Source: Pseudomicrostroma phylloplanum (lineage: Eukaryota > Basidiomycota > Exobasidiomycetes > Microstromatales). From it: a DNA stretch of 64,000 bases. Of the stretch, positions 53,487-64,000 are shown one piece after another. The stretch spans positions 124,001 to 188,000 of the forward strand of contig BCHS01000016.1 in NCBI GenBank assembly GCA_039545275.1. Reading direction: 5' to 3'. Every line of letters begins with the position of its first letter. Positions within the stretch are counted from its first letter, which is position 1. The notes under the pieces were generated by a model that was given only the letters and a program-made list of their open reading frames with translations, was not told where the DNA came from and searched no databases. The position numbers and the translations under genes are program-made.

Positions 53487-54557
53487 TTAGGCGGCAGGGT
53501 CGGCCTTGTTGGCAGCGTAGTCTGCGAATGAACAGATGAGCGAACGCGGGTCGAGATGTTTGTCAGCACAGCTCGGTTAGAAGATCGAACCTACGATCGT
53601 CTTGGACTACTCACCCTCCATCTCGGCGTCCAGATCAGCAGCGCTCTTCTGGGGGCGAGACTGCCTGGGGGCACCAGCGCCACGTCCACCTCGAGCGGCG
53701 CCCCTGGCAGCGCCTCGACCACCACGTCCACCACGTCCAGCAGCAGCCCTGGCACCAGCAACGGCACCAGCGGCAGCGGCGGCAGGGATAGCGGTAGGGG
53801 CCTGAGCCATAGCCGCGCGAGCGGGGTCGACAACTACCTCAACTCTGAGGGTCTTCTCTGCAAGACGACCAAGGGGAAGGGAAGTACGGTCAGGACGAGA
53901 TCATGTGCGCCACGCAGTGTCCACATCTGTACTCACTGCCGTCGATCAATCGGTTGTTGTATTGCTGGTAAGCTCGGGTGGCATCGTCAAACTTCTGGAA
54001 TTCGACGGTGACTTGTCCGGTCGATGTTCCGTTGGCACGGTAGCTCATGGCCAGCTTGCGCAGAGGACCGATAGTAGTGGAGAACAGCTCCTGCAAAGTA
54101 GCCATAGGTGGGAATACGACTGCAGATCAGAATGCATTCCTCTCGCAAATCGAAAAGTTGCCGTCGGGCTCGTCTGCTCACCTTGACTTGTGCTTCAGTG
54201 ACATCGAGGGGCAAGTTGCTGACAATGATCTTACTTCCTTGGTTACCACCTGGAGCTCGACCAGGGATGACAAGGGGCTTGTTCCGGTTAGCAGCAACTA
54301 CAGCAGCAGCATTGGCAGCTTTACCACCAATGGCTGCTGCCTTGGCACCGCCGCTAACTTTGCGGGAGCTCGAAGGACGCCCACCTGCCTTGCCACCACG
54401 GCCCTTGGGCTTAGACTTAATGATGTCATCGAGAGCTGAAAGTAAAGACAGGACAGCGTGAAGGTGTACACAGTACGAAGAGGTGAGGTCAGGATCGGTG
54501 CTTTCTCTTGTAGAGTCCCAGTCCACTCTTGTAGTGCTCACGCTTGTCGAGGTTCAT
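53487..54557 (-). CDS. MLO3: REF/Aly-type mRNA export adaptor (Yra1/Mlo3-like)
   Basis: RNA-binding adaptor that links mRNP to the export receptor; 233 residues from five exons: 54557-54542, 54435-54182, 54090-53937, 53857-53615, 53521-53487 (introns 106, 91, 79 and 93 nt). The 16-nt first exon gives MNLDKPLDDIIKSKPKGRGG, in which LDDIIK is the short N-terminal motif that binds the helicase UAP56/Sub2. The RRM has SKIIVSNLPLDVTEAQVK and ELFSTTIGPLRKLAMSYRA, GTSTGQVTVEFQKFDDATRA. After KKTLRVEVVVDP comes an Arg/Gly-rich region (GRGGRGGRGAARGAARGGR) and the C-terminal box KSAADLDAEMEDYAANK, another UAP56-binding motif. Small internal exons make simple gene finders likely to miss it. Confidence 0.93.
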
Positions 54558-56187
54558 AGACTGCCATGGTGTGACAACGCATTTGAAGGCGAGCCAGTAG
54601 TAAGGGCGATGATGAGGTATGTGGGAGAGCAGCGGAGGAGAAAGAGGAGAGAGAGCAGAGAAGTGTGTTCTAGTGATCAGCACATTGCCTTTGTCGTCCT
54701 ACGGGCGTCTGAAGAGAATGATGGGAATGTGTAGCGATCTGAATCGTTCCGCCCTTGAAGGAGATTGATCGCTGCCTCGTAACAGATCTTCGCAAACGTC
54801 CTCTTCTCCTTAGCGACGGGAAGGTCATCTCGCAATACGTAGATGCGTCTGCAGTGTGCCGTAGGTGTCTCCGATATACTTGCCCACCCCCGCTAAGCGG
54901 ATGCTTCTCGGGAAGCCCTTTGAAGCAGCTATCATCCGGTCGACGTACTGCTATCGCGATCATGCCCAGACCGAGGTCACAGACAGAATTCCAGCATCTG
55001 TCATGGACTGCATGCACTGCTCCCATGTTTAGGCTCTGGGCTGCTGAGCAGCCTGACGTTCTCGTCTTACAGTGGTCTGGAAGCATTCCCACGAGCTGAC
55101 CGAACTGAAAGCAGTTGACGGCTGAGACCACAGTCGCGCCAGCGACATCAAGAGCGTCCCGTGCTGAACCCGGCGGGAGCTCTAGGTGTGCCGTCTTCAA
55201 CTCGAGCTGATGGGTTGGATGCATAGCGGGGCCTACAGCGTACTGGCTTCGTCTAGCGCGTGGAGCTGCTCAGAGACACCGACACAGCAGATCCACTAGG
55301 CTAGCTGATGTGCTGTGGAAGACGGTTGACGTCCTCTACAAAGGGACTAGCTGCTCGACGGGTGCGGTGGTGTCGTTTGACCTGTACGACGTCAAAGCCG
55401 ATGCCATAGTGCTTCGTCCAGCCGATGGTCGCGAGCGATGCTTTGACACTGCTGTGCAAGCCACTGAGAGGGACGCAGCTCCGGGGTGGCCTCTTTGGAG
55501 CCGCATGCAACGACGGAATGGCTAAGCAGCATGGCTGCTGTCCGGGATGCTGAGCATGCCTCATGACCTTGTGCGATGCAGCAAGGTGCGCCTAATTTCC
55601 GCTGTGCAGCCTAGCTGTGAGACCATCGAGGTCGGACTGCTGTCAAGGAGACCATCACTGAGCGGCAGTGCGCATGTGGCACCTTCAAGTACGCGACTGG
55701 TGAAACGAGAAGAGGGCGTGACGAGACGAGCGGAACCTAATGCTGATGCTAACCATTGTTATAGAGTCTGTAGTGGTGAGTGTCCTGTATGCGAGATGAG
55801 GCAGAGGTGGTGTTTGATCGAAGAGTCCAAGAGGGGAAAGAGAGGTTGTCTAGCTGTGGGCGAGGTTGAGTTGCGGTGCGGCAGTTGTGTGGCAGTTGTG
55901 CGGAGGCGGGTTGGTAGGATGGAGGGAGGGAGAGATGGACGGTACGGCGGGGTGCGATGGCAAAGACGAGGCGAGGCGTGGCGTGGCTGTCAATGCGCGC
56001 GCGACGGGTGCATGGCCCTGCAGTCGGAACGGGACGAGGCGAGGCCCAGGCGCGTGGAGAAGAAGGGCGGGTGGCTGGGGGTGATCCGTGTGTATCTACA
56101 GCCACTGCCCGCCTTATTCCAATACCACCGACCACTGGCTCATCCACTCACTGCCTCATCCTATCGCAAGCGTCACCTCCGCTAATC
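54558..56187. other. Space between the two REF-type genes
   Basis: 1.63 kb between two divergently transcribed REF-type genes. Open frames on both strands (for example 54670-55224 minus, 55547-56185 plus) lack a recognised family, and their amino-acid composition (many Cys/His/Arg) is that of non-coding sequence. It may contain promoter elements for both genes or a decayed gene, but I can support neither. Confidence 0.4.
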
Positions 56188-57556
56188 ATGTCCTCTTTAC
56201 TCAACCGCTCTATCAGCGAGATCGCGCAACAAGGTCGCGGTGGAAGGGCGTCGCCTTACAATGTGAGTATCTCGAAGCTTGTTGCTCAGGAGAGCGAATG
56301 CGAAGTGGAGCTCACAGCCTCCCTCCTTCTACAATCTTCCTGCAGCGCTCCGCCAGCGGCTCGCGTCCTGCTACGGGTGACAAGTGGGGCCATGATGGCT
56401 ATGAAGAGCTCAACAAGAACGACAGACGGACATCCACTCCGACAGAGAAGCTCATCGTGGAAGGGCTGCATTGGGAAGTATCGGAGGATGAGCTGAGAGT
56501 GAGTATAGATGCGATGCAGCTACCTGTCCAGCTGTAACAGTTGTACTAACAATTGGCCTCTCATGCCCGCTTCCTTTCAGACACTGTTTGAGGCAATGGG
56601 ACCAGTGAGACGAAGCTTCATCAAGGTACGCACCTCGTGAACAGACAAGGTTTTGGCTGGCGACAGTGACACGGTACGAACCTCGCCCTTCGGACCTCGG
56701 CATTGTCGTACAAGAGCAACTTGATCATCGGAGAGCCAAATCACTGGCCGTCACCACCTTCTCACACCACCCTCCTTGTACTCAACTCCCTTCCTCTTCC
56801 CTCACCCTCCAGTACGATCGCTCAGGCCGCTCAACAGGTACAGCCATCATTCACTACGAGAGCGTAGCAGACGCGACGAGAGCCAAAGCAGAGTACGATG
56901 GAGCCAACGCAAAGGGTCAGCCGATCAGGATCTCATACGAGGAAGTGAGAGATTCCAGGAGCACTCCGGCGGCCAGGGGCGGTGCTGCAGGAGGCAGAGG
57001 CGGTGCTGCTGCGTCAGGTGGATCGCTGCAGTCGAGGTTCGATCTACTGAGCAGAATGGGAGGGTGAGTCGACCGTCGAGAAGACATGCTTCTAAGCCAG
57101 CTGAAGTGCTGACATCAACACTCCTACCCCGCTATCAGCGAGCGCCCCCAACCACCAGCAAACGCGCCCAAAGGTCCCGCAGGCTCCCCAGCCTCCGCCA
57201 ACAGCCGGTCCAACATGCGTGGCGTCCCCAACGCCCCACGCGGCGGAAGCGACTCCAGAAATGTCCGAGGAGGCGGCCGAGTGGTCGGTCGAGGAGGAAA
57301 GGGGATCGTCGCTGGTGCAAGTGGGAGGGAGAAGCGCATGCCCAAGTCGGCGGGAGACCTGGATGCGGAGCTGGACGCGTTCATGAAGGCTCCTCCCCCT
57401 GCTAGTGGAGCGTTGGCCGAGTCGAGTCATGCGCCCAAGGCTGGAGAGGTGAGTGGCGTGCTGATGCTGAGGAGAGAGGGAGAGGTGTTCGAATGCCGCT
57501 GACTGACATATTTTGCATTGTTGGTCTTACAGGACGCAGACGTCGAGATGAAGTGA
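56188..57556 (+). CDS. Second REF/Aly-like RRM protein
   Basis: Predicted 285-residue RNA-binding protein related to the neighbouring REF adaptor. Six exons: 56188-56262, 56346-56498, 56581-56625, 56813-57063, 57139-57448, 57533-57556; introns 83, 82, 187, 75 and 84 nt. The third intron boundary has a TACTAAC branch just upstream. The N-terminus is MSSLLNRSISEIAQQGRGGR. RRM: STPTEKLIVEGLHWEVSEDE, TLFEAMGPVRRSFIK, YDRSGRSTGTAIIHYESVAD. Then GQPIRISYEE, a Gly/Arg-rich linker (AARGGAAGGRGGAAASGG) and the C-terminal box KSAGDLDAELDAFMKAPPP as in REF proteins. It lacks a clear N-terminal LDDIIK motif. Function in mRNA export or chromatin is inferred from the family. It converges within 87 bp on the decarboxylase gene. 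Confidence 0.85.
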
Positions 57557-57643
57557 AGTGACGTTCCAGAGAAGGGATGCTAGTTTACACGGTCGTATAT
57601 ATAACTTCTTGCCCAATCGATCCAGCCATCAGTTCATGCAATA

Positions 57644-59646
57644 TCATCTCTCCTCCATCTCCGCCTCGCCCAGCTGCATCACCCCCTTCAAAGTCTGCAC
57701 CGTCACCTCCCAATCCCTACTCTCCTCAACCCTCTCTACCTCCACCCTCCCACCGCGCGCATCCTCCAGTCCCGTCCTCCAATTACTAACCGCGAGTCGA
57801 ATCGCTCCCAGACCGCACCAGCGAGTAGGAGAGACGTACACTGCTCGAGTGGCCTTGAGGGCGGCGATGCAGGCGTCGGAGCCTGTGAGGGGGTTGCGGA
57901 AGGCTGGGATGGGACATGTGAGTGGGTGCGGGCGGAACAGGAGGATAGTGCTTGACCAGGGTCCGGACCATGCTTTTGGTTCGGGCGAGGCCGAAGCCGA
58001 AGGCGAGAGCGAGGGGAAAGAAGAGGAAGAGGAGGAGGTGGTGATGGGTAGAGGTTCACAGCGAGGTGTGAGCACTTGGTACAGACGCGACCCTTCGGGG
58101 GAGCGCATCCAGGCTTCGAGGGAGCGGGCGAAGTTGACGTTGCGCTGCACCATGGATCTGATCCCCTCCTTCCCTCTGTGAGCAGCGACGAGAGATGGAG
58201 GAGAGAAAAGGTCAGCGTCAGACGTTCGGCAGGAAGCGATCGTCTTCACACCGCCGTCGCTCACTCACTCTGACAGTAGCGTAGCGTACAGAGGCAGAGC
58301 TCTGAAGCGCTTCGAATTCTCCAGGTTGCGGAAGAGGGGCGAAGGCAGATTCGCTGCATATTCCCTCCTCCGTGCCACTTCAATAGGCACATCTTCTGTG
58401 CTCTCCTCTGGTCCGCCCGTCGCAAGATAGGCTGGCGCGCCCGTCTTTCCAAGGCCACAGACGTCCTCGAGTAGCGAGTCGACCCTACTCTCCCCCACGT
58501 CGGTCTTGCGTATGAAGAAGAGTCCAGCGTCGTAGGGTACATTCAGCTGCTTGTGGCCATCGCTGCAAATACTGTCCGCCATGGCTAGATGCTCGCTTAT
58601 CCACTCGAAGCCGTCCAGCAGGCAGCAAAAGGCGGAAAAGGCAGCGTCTATGTGCAGCCATGCTTCGTACTGATCGCAGAGGGCTCGAATGGCGGGGATT
58701 TGGGCGCTGAGTGCGCCGGTGTTGACTTCGCCTAGGCCGACGACGACAATTGCACCTTGCTTCTTGTGCCGGGAATTTCGTAGGGAGACCTCGAGGTCGA
58801 GGAGATCGAATTCCACGATGCTCATGCTGGCTCGGACATCTTCCTCTTCCAGAAGGTCGGAGGATGATGACCGATGCGCTTTCTGCCCTACGTCGATGAC
58901 CCGCTTTCTTCCTATGCCGATGATCCCGGCGACCTTCTTGATGGAAGCATGAGGCGTGGCGACGTAGACGTTTACCGGGGGCGGTGCAGGGGCCCCATCT
59001 TCTTCGTCCGAATCTGCACCGTTGCCATCTTCGGCCATGCTCCAGTTGGGAAATCCTCTTCTTGCCATTACCCTCTTGAGGACTGCTTCCCTGCCACATG
59101 CCAGCCCAAGGAGATTGGAGGCAGTGGCGCCGGTAGTGATTGCCCCTGTGAAGCGAGAGGTAGGCAAAGAGAGGAGCTGGCAGAGGAGGTTGACTGTGTG
59201 AGCCTCGATGAGGGTGGCGAGTGTCTCTTTGGGCAGGTGCACTTGGACGTTAGGGTCGTACAATGTCGTGAGGATATCGGCGACAGCTGCATATGAGAGA
59301 GGTGGGCGGTACGGCGGGTCAGCCTCGATGCAGCTTCTTATACCCGGCGCCGACTTGACTCACAGGCAATGGGGGTGACTCCTCCAGTGACGAATCCAAA
59401 ATACCTCGTTCCATTGTGCCCGGGGGCGAGTACATCTGTGAGCTGCTGAAGCAGGAAGTCGCTCGTCTTGCCGAAGCCCCAGCCATCGGAGGGGAGCGAG
59501 GTGGGCAGAGTATCGATGCCATGCTGTAGGTGAGTGGGAGAGGCAATGGTGGGAAGCGCCAGTGCATCGGCGTGCCTGCTCACCGCCAGATCCCGCAGGC
59601 GACCCAATGTAGCGGCGTACTCTTCTGATGTGACATGTTCCGTCAT
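57644..59646 (-). CDS. Group II PLP-dependent decarboxylase
   Basis: Pyridoxal-phosphate enzyme of the aromatic-amino-acid/glutamate decarboxylase fold, 610 residues. Three exons: 59646-59364, 59286-58269 and 58175-57644, with introns of 77 and 93 nt. Family blocks are clear: GTRYFGFVTGGVTPIASVAD, FTGAITTGATASNLLGLACG, VNVYVATPHASIKKV (His that stacks on PLP), AWLHIDAAFSAFCCLL (Asp that pairs with PLP nitrogen) and the PLP lysine in SICSDGHKQLNVPYDAGLFF. An acidic insertion (EDGNGADSDEEDG, near residue 190) and a Ser-rich insertion near the C-terminus (TTSSSSSSFPSLSPSASAS) are unusual. Without the substrate-specificity loop comparison I cannot say which amino acid is decarboxylated. Confidence 0.88.
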
Positions 59647-59991
59647 CTACAGCTGACAAGGAAGCTCCACTGATATCCTCAGACGATCAAGCTGCCGTTG
59701 TAAGGTAGACTTGTCATTTAAGGTATCCGGCTCTGCCTGTGAGTCACTCTCTCACTACTCGGAAGTGCATTGCGAACGAGCCAGGCGGGTCGGAGTGCCA
59801 ATTCGTCTTTCCGAACCGACCTCATTCCACTTTTACGTCGATGAGTCCAAAAGGTACGCTCCCCCACACTTCCCTTCTTCACTCAGGTCCGCCCCGCTGC
59901 TTTGCTCTCATCCCCTGTCAACATCGACATCGCCATCACTCTCTGCCTCTCACCGAGGGTAGAGACGACGGTGACGACGACGACGACGACG
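59647..59991. other. Divergent promoter region, decarboxylase / coilin-like gene
   Basis: 345 bp. A (GAC)n-type run (GACGACGACGACGACGACGA, about 59971-59990) ends immediately before the ATG at 59992 and may lie in the 5' UTR. Confidence 0.55.
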
Positions 59992-62900
59992 ATGAGCGAC
60001 CAGCACCGGCCCTCGCCCTCGCCCTCTGCATTCTCATCAACCCTACCACCCGCCTTCCGAGCCAGACTCCGTATACGCCCCCACGCCCCACTCCCGACCG
60101 AACCCTTCCTGCTCCCCCTCAATGTACAGCTCACACCTTCCTTTTCCTTCGGCTCGGGCACGAGTACTGACGATCTCAGGTTCCTAGCTGGTAAGATCAT
60201 CAGCCATGTCCCTCAAGCGCCATCGGAGCTTCCTCAGCCCACCGACCTGGCTCTGTACCTCGACGGGTTCAGGCTGACCGGGTGGGACACCAAGCTGAGT
60301 GACCTAGTCAGAGATGGAGACGTCATCGAGTGAGTATACGAGAGGGGCAGACAAGCGCTCGATAGACACTTTATTGAGACGGCCTCTACCCCTCTTGAAC
60401 AGTGTCCACCACGTATCTCGACTACCTTCCACTCGCCACGATGGGGGTCGAAGCTCCACTCACAAGAAGCGAAAGCGAAGGAGAGAATACACGGAGTTAC
60501 AAGAATCAGACAGTGCCTCTTCTTCGCAACCATCCTCGTCATCCTCGCGACATCACAATACCCGCAACAAGAGCAAGCGCACTCGCCGCGAAAAAACCGC
60601 TGATCAGCCCAAAAGAAGTGGGGCCTCGCAAGTCACGCCGTCGGCCTCCCGTCCCAGCGGCTCAGGGACTGAAGCACAGGACGACGACCTACAAGCAGAA
60701 GCAGATCGGATCGCTCTACTGATCAAGAGTGAAATCGGCGGCGCAACACCTCCACCAGCTGCTGTAGGCAGAGCAAGCAGTCGAGCTAGGCCATCTGCAC
60801 CACTTGCCGCCACTGACCAAGAGGATGAGGATGTCGACGAACTCCCAAAGCCGCCACCTGGCCTACTCTCGAGTGTTCCGCCGCCGTCGCGGTCTTACGT
60901 GCCGCCTGGTCTACCACGCGCCATGCCTCTCCCTCCACCTGGTGTAGGGGGAGCAGCGGCTGCTATGGCCGCTTTCGAAGCTCGCAAGCGCCAAGCGCAA
61001 TCGACGCAGGGAGACTCAACTACTCAAGGCTCCTCAGCTGCTATTTCTACCAGGGAAACGTTCCCCGTAACAATTTCCAATGGACACGCTGAGGCAGTCT
61101 CGAACATTGTAGAGCCTTCAGATTCGGAAGTCGAGGACAGCTCTGCCTCTTCGAGCTCCTCTGCAAGCACTCCCTCGAGCAGCTCGTCGTCATCGTCAGA
61201 TTCTGAAAGTGAGGAGGAAACCTCACACTCAAATGGGAAGGCTGATAAAGTACCATCCGAAAAGCTAGCTCAGAATGGCCCGTCCTCTTCATCTTCTTCT
61301 TCGGAGAGCTCCTCCAACTCTGACGCAGACTCATCCGGAAGCAACACAAAACTCACACCTGCTTCTGCAGTATCCTCTCAAGTCTCGAGCTACCTTAGTG
61401 AGGAGTCGGATTCGGACGCCAATGACTCAGATTCGCAAGATGTGCCGGGTGACCAGCCAAACAGTCTCAGTGCGCAGGCCCTCTCTGCCCATACCGCGGC
61501 GACAAGCCAAGCATCAGCATCCTCGAGCTGGGTAATCCCAGGTCAGGGCTCGAGTCGAACAAAGCGGGCAAATGCCAAAAAGAGGGGCAAAGTCAGGGAG
61601 AAGATGCGAGAGAGTCAGGAACGAATGTTTCACGAGGCTCAAGAGAGGGTAAAGCAAAGAGAAGCGGCGCAGGCTATGAACAATCACGCAGCCACGCCTG
61701 TCAATGGAGACGCAGTGCAACAATCTGAAGTCGATCAATCACCTCAAGACAAAGCTCGGGACTCAGACAACGCTGCTCCGGTTGCGGACTCAAGAGACAC
61801 AAAGAAAGGGGCTGAGCCAGCTCCTACCACCGAAAGGGCTAAGAGTCCATTTGCGACGATCCTCACCTACAGCAATGATGACGATGAAGTCTCGGTGACA
61901 GACGATGCTAGCTCAGTCCTGGGCTGGTCAATTGACGTCACTCCCACGACCCCAATGATACCCTACCGGGACCCTAAGGCTCCCTTCCAGCCCCCGGCTC
62001 TCCTCAAGAACAATGCTGCTATCAAGCTAGACCTGGCCAGAAAGGAACAGGAGATGACGGAACTCAGGGAGAAAATCCGCAAGGCAGAAGAGCAAAGGAA
62101 GAATCTACCTCCGGGCGGAGGAATGTTCGAGTTGGACTTCGCTGCAGAGCCAGAAAAGCCCTCGGCTGGAGCAGGGACGAATGAAGTGCCCACAGCCAAC
62201 ACGCAAGCTCTACCTACTTTGTCTGCTCTACCGTTCACCTTCGTACAACCGGCTCCGGTGCATGTGGGCAAAGCTCTCGCCAGTCAGACTGACACTGAGA
62301 GACCTGCCGCTACCCTGCCTGTGAGGCCGGACGGGCCTCCACCGGCCAAGAAAGCCAGGAAAGCACCACGTCCCTCTCGAGAGCAACCTCCCCGACCATC
62401 CACCTTGCCACCATCTGCGATCCCTCCGAACATCAAGCTGACAAGCGTCGACTGCGAAGCCTGGTACAACGGCGAAGACGTCCACGAGTACCTCTTTGTC
62501 CCTGAAGGCCAGGAAGAGAAGGGTCGAGCTCCGGTCAATGAGGAGCTAGAAGAAGGCGAGGTAGCCGATGCGGAGGATGAGGGTACAAAGGCCTATCTGA
62601 TGATGAGACGAACGATTCGTGAAGATCTTCGAAAGGAGAAGGAGCTCGAAGCAAGACAGGCAGCACTCGGGGACGGGGTAGTCGAGATTCAAGCTGGAGC
62701 GGCCTTACATCCCGATCTGCCGCTGACATTCAGCAGCTTGAAAGATGTCAAACAAGCCGCACAAGCGCCACAAGCGTCTACTCAGGCAAAGCCGGTTGCC
62801 ACGAAGCCTGCTCCTACAGTGACCGCTCCCGCCCCTGTCAACGGCCAGACTTCACCGGTATCTTTCGATGCACTGCCGACTGAGTTCGGAACGAAAAAGA

Positions 62901-64000
62901 CTCGAGCGAAGCAGCTGGCAGGCAAGAGTGGCAGGTCGCCTAACATTCCGCAGTCCGAGGTCAAGGCCACTGCCACTGCCGCCGCTCCTACACCCCCAGC
63001 AGCAGAGGTCGAGCTGGCTTATCTTGGACCGCCAGGTACCTACTCGCATCAAGTGGCTCTCAATCTTGACATACCCGCCCTGCTCGAATCCCAACCTGAA
63101 AAGAAGGTGACACTAAAGGGCAAAGGGCCCGACGTTGTCGATCTTCATCCGTGCTCTACCATCACACAGACACTCGAGAGGGCTCTACAAGACACGGACA
63201 ATGTGCCCGCGCACAAGCCATATCGACTTGCCCTTCTCCCCTTTGCCAATTCTACTTTCGGGCCAGTGAAGGAGACGGAGTCTCTGCTCGCTGAGTACCA
63301 GGGCAAGATGACCGTCCTGGCAGCCACGAAGCTCAAAGTCCAACACTCGCTTCTCGTGAGCGACGCCACATACAAGGCGCTTGAGGCGGCGGGAGATATC
63401 TCATCGGGACACGTCAAGCAGAGCGCCTTCACCAAGATCCAGCGAGTCTACAGCCACGAGCAGGCCATCGGTCAATGTGACTTGTTCCTCAAGAGTAACC
63501 TCCCACTGACATCTATGACGGCCGGTCGGACACCCGTCGCCAGTACTGCCCTTGCTGCGTCGATTGTGGCTTCCAATGGACAGATGAATGCGCAGGAGAA
63601 CCCGCTCAGGATGGAAGCGGCCATTGCTTCCGAGATTTGCGCTACCAAGGGAGTCATTCCTGGGTTGAGGTTGCTGAAAGTTGGCATTCAGGACAAGGAT
63701 GATAACACGACCAAATTCATCATCGTCGAGGCCGTCAAGGCGCCAGCGCCGACGACCTCGTCTGGTGCTGGTGCCGGGACCAGTACCAATGGAGCGGAGA
63801 AGAAGAAGGCCAACGCTCCTCCCGCAAAAGCGCCACCAGCCGCACCTGCGCCAACTGGTCCAGCTTCATCTCCATCAACATCAACATCACTCCCGCCCCG
63901 CCCATGCCCACCACCAGCACCAAAACAGAAAGCAGTCCACCCAGACTTCTTCCCCGGCACCTCCTCACACCCAGATGCAGAGGCCTCACTTCCTGCAGGT
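59992..64000 (+). CDS. Coilin-like protein fused in frame to a prephenate dehydratase domain, 3' end beyond window
   Basis: One reading frame of at least 1312 codons. Exon 1 59992-60329, 73-nt intron 60330-60402 (GTGAGT...GAACAG), exon 2 60403 to the window edge without a stop. Residues ~20-118 (FRARLRIRPHAP; LALYLDGFRLTGWDTKLSDL; VRDGDVIDVHHV) look like the ubiquitin-like coilin N-terminal domain; a basic cluster KKRKRRR, Ser/Glu-rich tracts and WVIPGQGSSRTKRANAKKRG follow. From about residue 980 (63003 on) the sequence is a prephenate dehydratase: ELAYLGPPGTYSHQVALN, LLPFANSTFGPVKETESLL, QRVYSHEQAIGQC, PVASTALAAS, MEAAIASEICATKG, IQDKDDNTTKFI. Prephenate dehydratase makes phenylpyruvate in phenylalanine synthesis. 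In-frame Pro/Ala-rich linkers join the parts. The join has no visible stop, start or promoter; two separate genes would require an unseen intron or start. The coilin assignment is tentative. Confidence 0.75.

Noticed and set aside
54670..55224. A 184-codon minus-strand frame near the REF gene
   Set aside because: Cys/His/Arg-rich with no domain, and open frames overlap it on other strands.
1..64000. Transposons, CRISPR arrays, rRNA or further tRNA genes
   Set aside because: I found no terminal repeats, transposase or reverse transcriptase motifs, repeat-spacer arrays, rRNA stretches or other tRNA folds.

Overview
The window is nuclear DNA of a GC-rich, intron-containing fungus, most likely a basidiomycete; the gene set (Sho1, Zn2Cys6 factor, siderophore-type acyltransferase, M28 vacuolar protease) and the density of 70-110 nt introns with GTGAGT donors suggest Ustilaginomycotina or a relative, but the species cannot be fixed from the sequence. 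Genes lie on both strands about 2.5 kb apart with no operon logic, and there is no transposon, CRISPR array or prophage.

Layout. 1-5.1 kb: 5' part of a D-2-hydroxyacid dehydrogenase (-), cyclin H/Ccl1 (+), a BAR/Ivy1-like protein (-). 5.6-14.1 kb: a GPI-anchored Kre9/Knh1-like wall protein (-), an AUH-type enoyl-CoA hydratase (+), a SidF-like siderophore acyltransferase (-), the osmosensor Sho1 (-). 14.7-22.4 kb: a Zn2Cys6 factor, an MFS transporter and a PTS1-tagged acyl-CoA thioesterase, all (+), with a poorly understood 1.8 kb stretch between factor and transporter. 22.9-33 kb: secreted exo-beta-1,3-glucanase (-), Sds22 (-) divergent from OPA3 (+), a Myb/SANT-like protein (+), the splicing factor Cwc2 (-), and an intron-containing initiator tRNA-Met (-). 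33.5-45.3 kb: Sec2 (+), a very long Mim1/Tom13 protein (-), the Rad2/XPG nuclease (+), the scavenger decapping enzyme DcpS (-). 45.8-59.7 kb: VTT-domain membrane protein (-), Pff1-type vacuolar protease (+), two REF/Aly-type RNA-export adaptor genes in divergent orientation, and a group II PLP decarboxylase (-). 60-64 kb: one uninterrupted reading frame joins a coilin-like N-terminus to a prephenate dehydratase domain and runs off the window.

Most genes are housekeeping: transcription and repair (Ccl1, Rad2), RNA processing (Cwc2, two REF proteins, DcpS), secretion and membranes (Sec2, VTT protein, Ivy1-like), mitochondria (OPA3, Mim1), and wall or osmostress (glucanase, Knh1-like protein, Sho1). 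Several introns were settled by choosing a branch point and pyrimidine tract over shorter alternatives that also kept frame. The observations most worth checking are the coilin-like/prephenate dehydratase reading frame with altered dehydratase motifs, the 13-nt intron in an initiator tRNA, the divergent REF paralogue pair, and the unusually long Mim1 protein.
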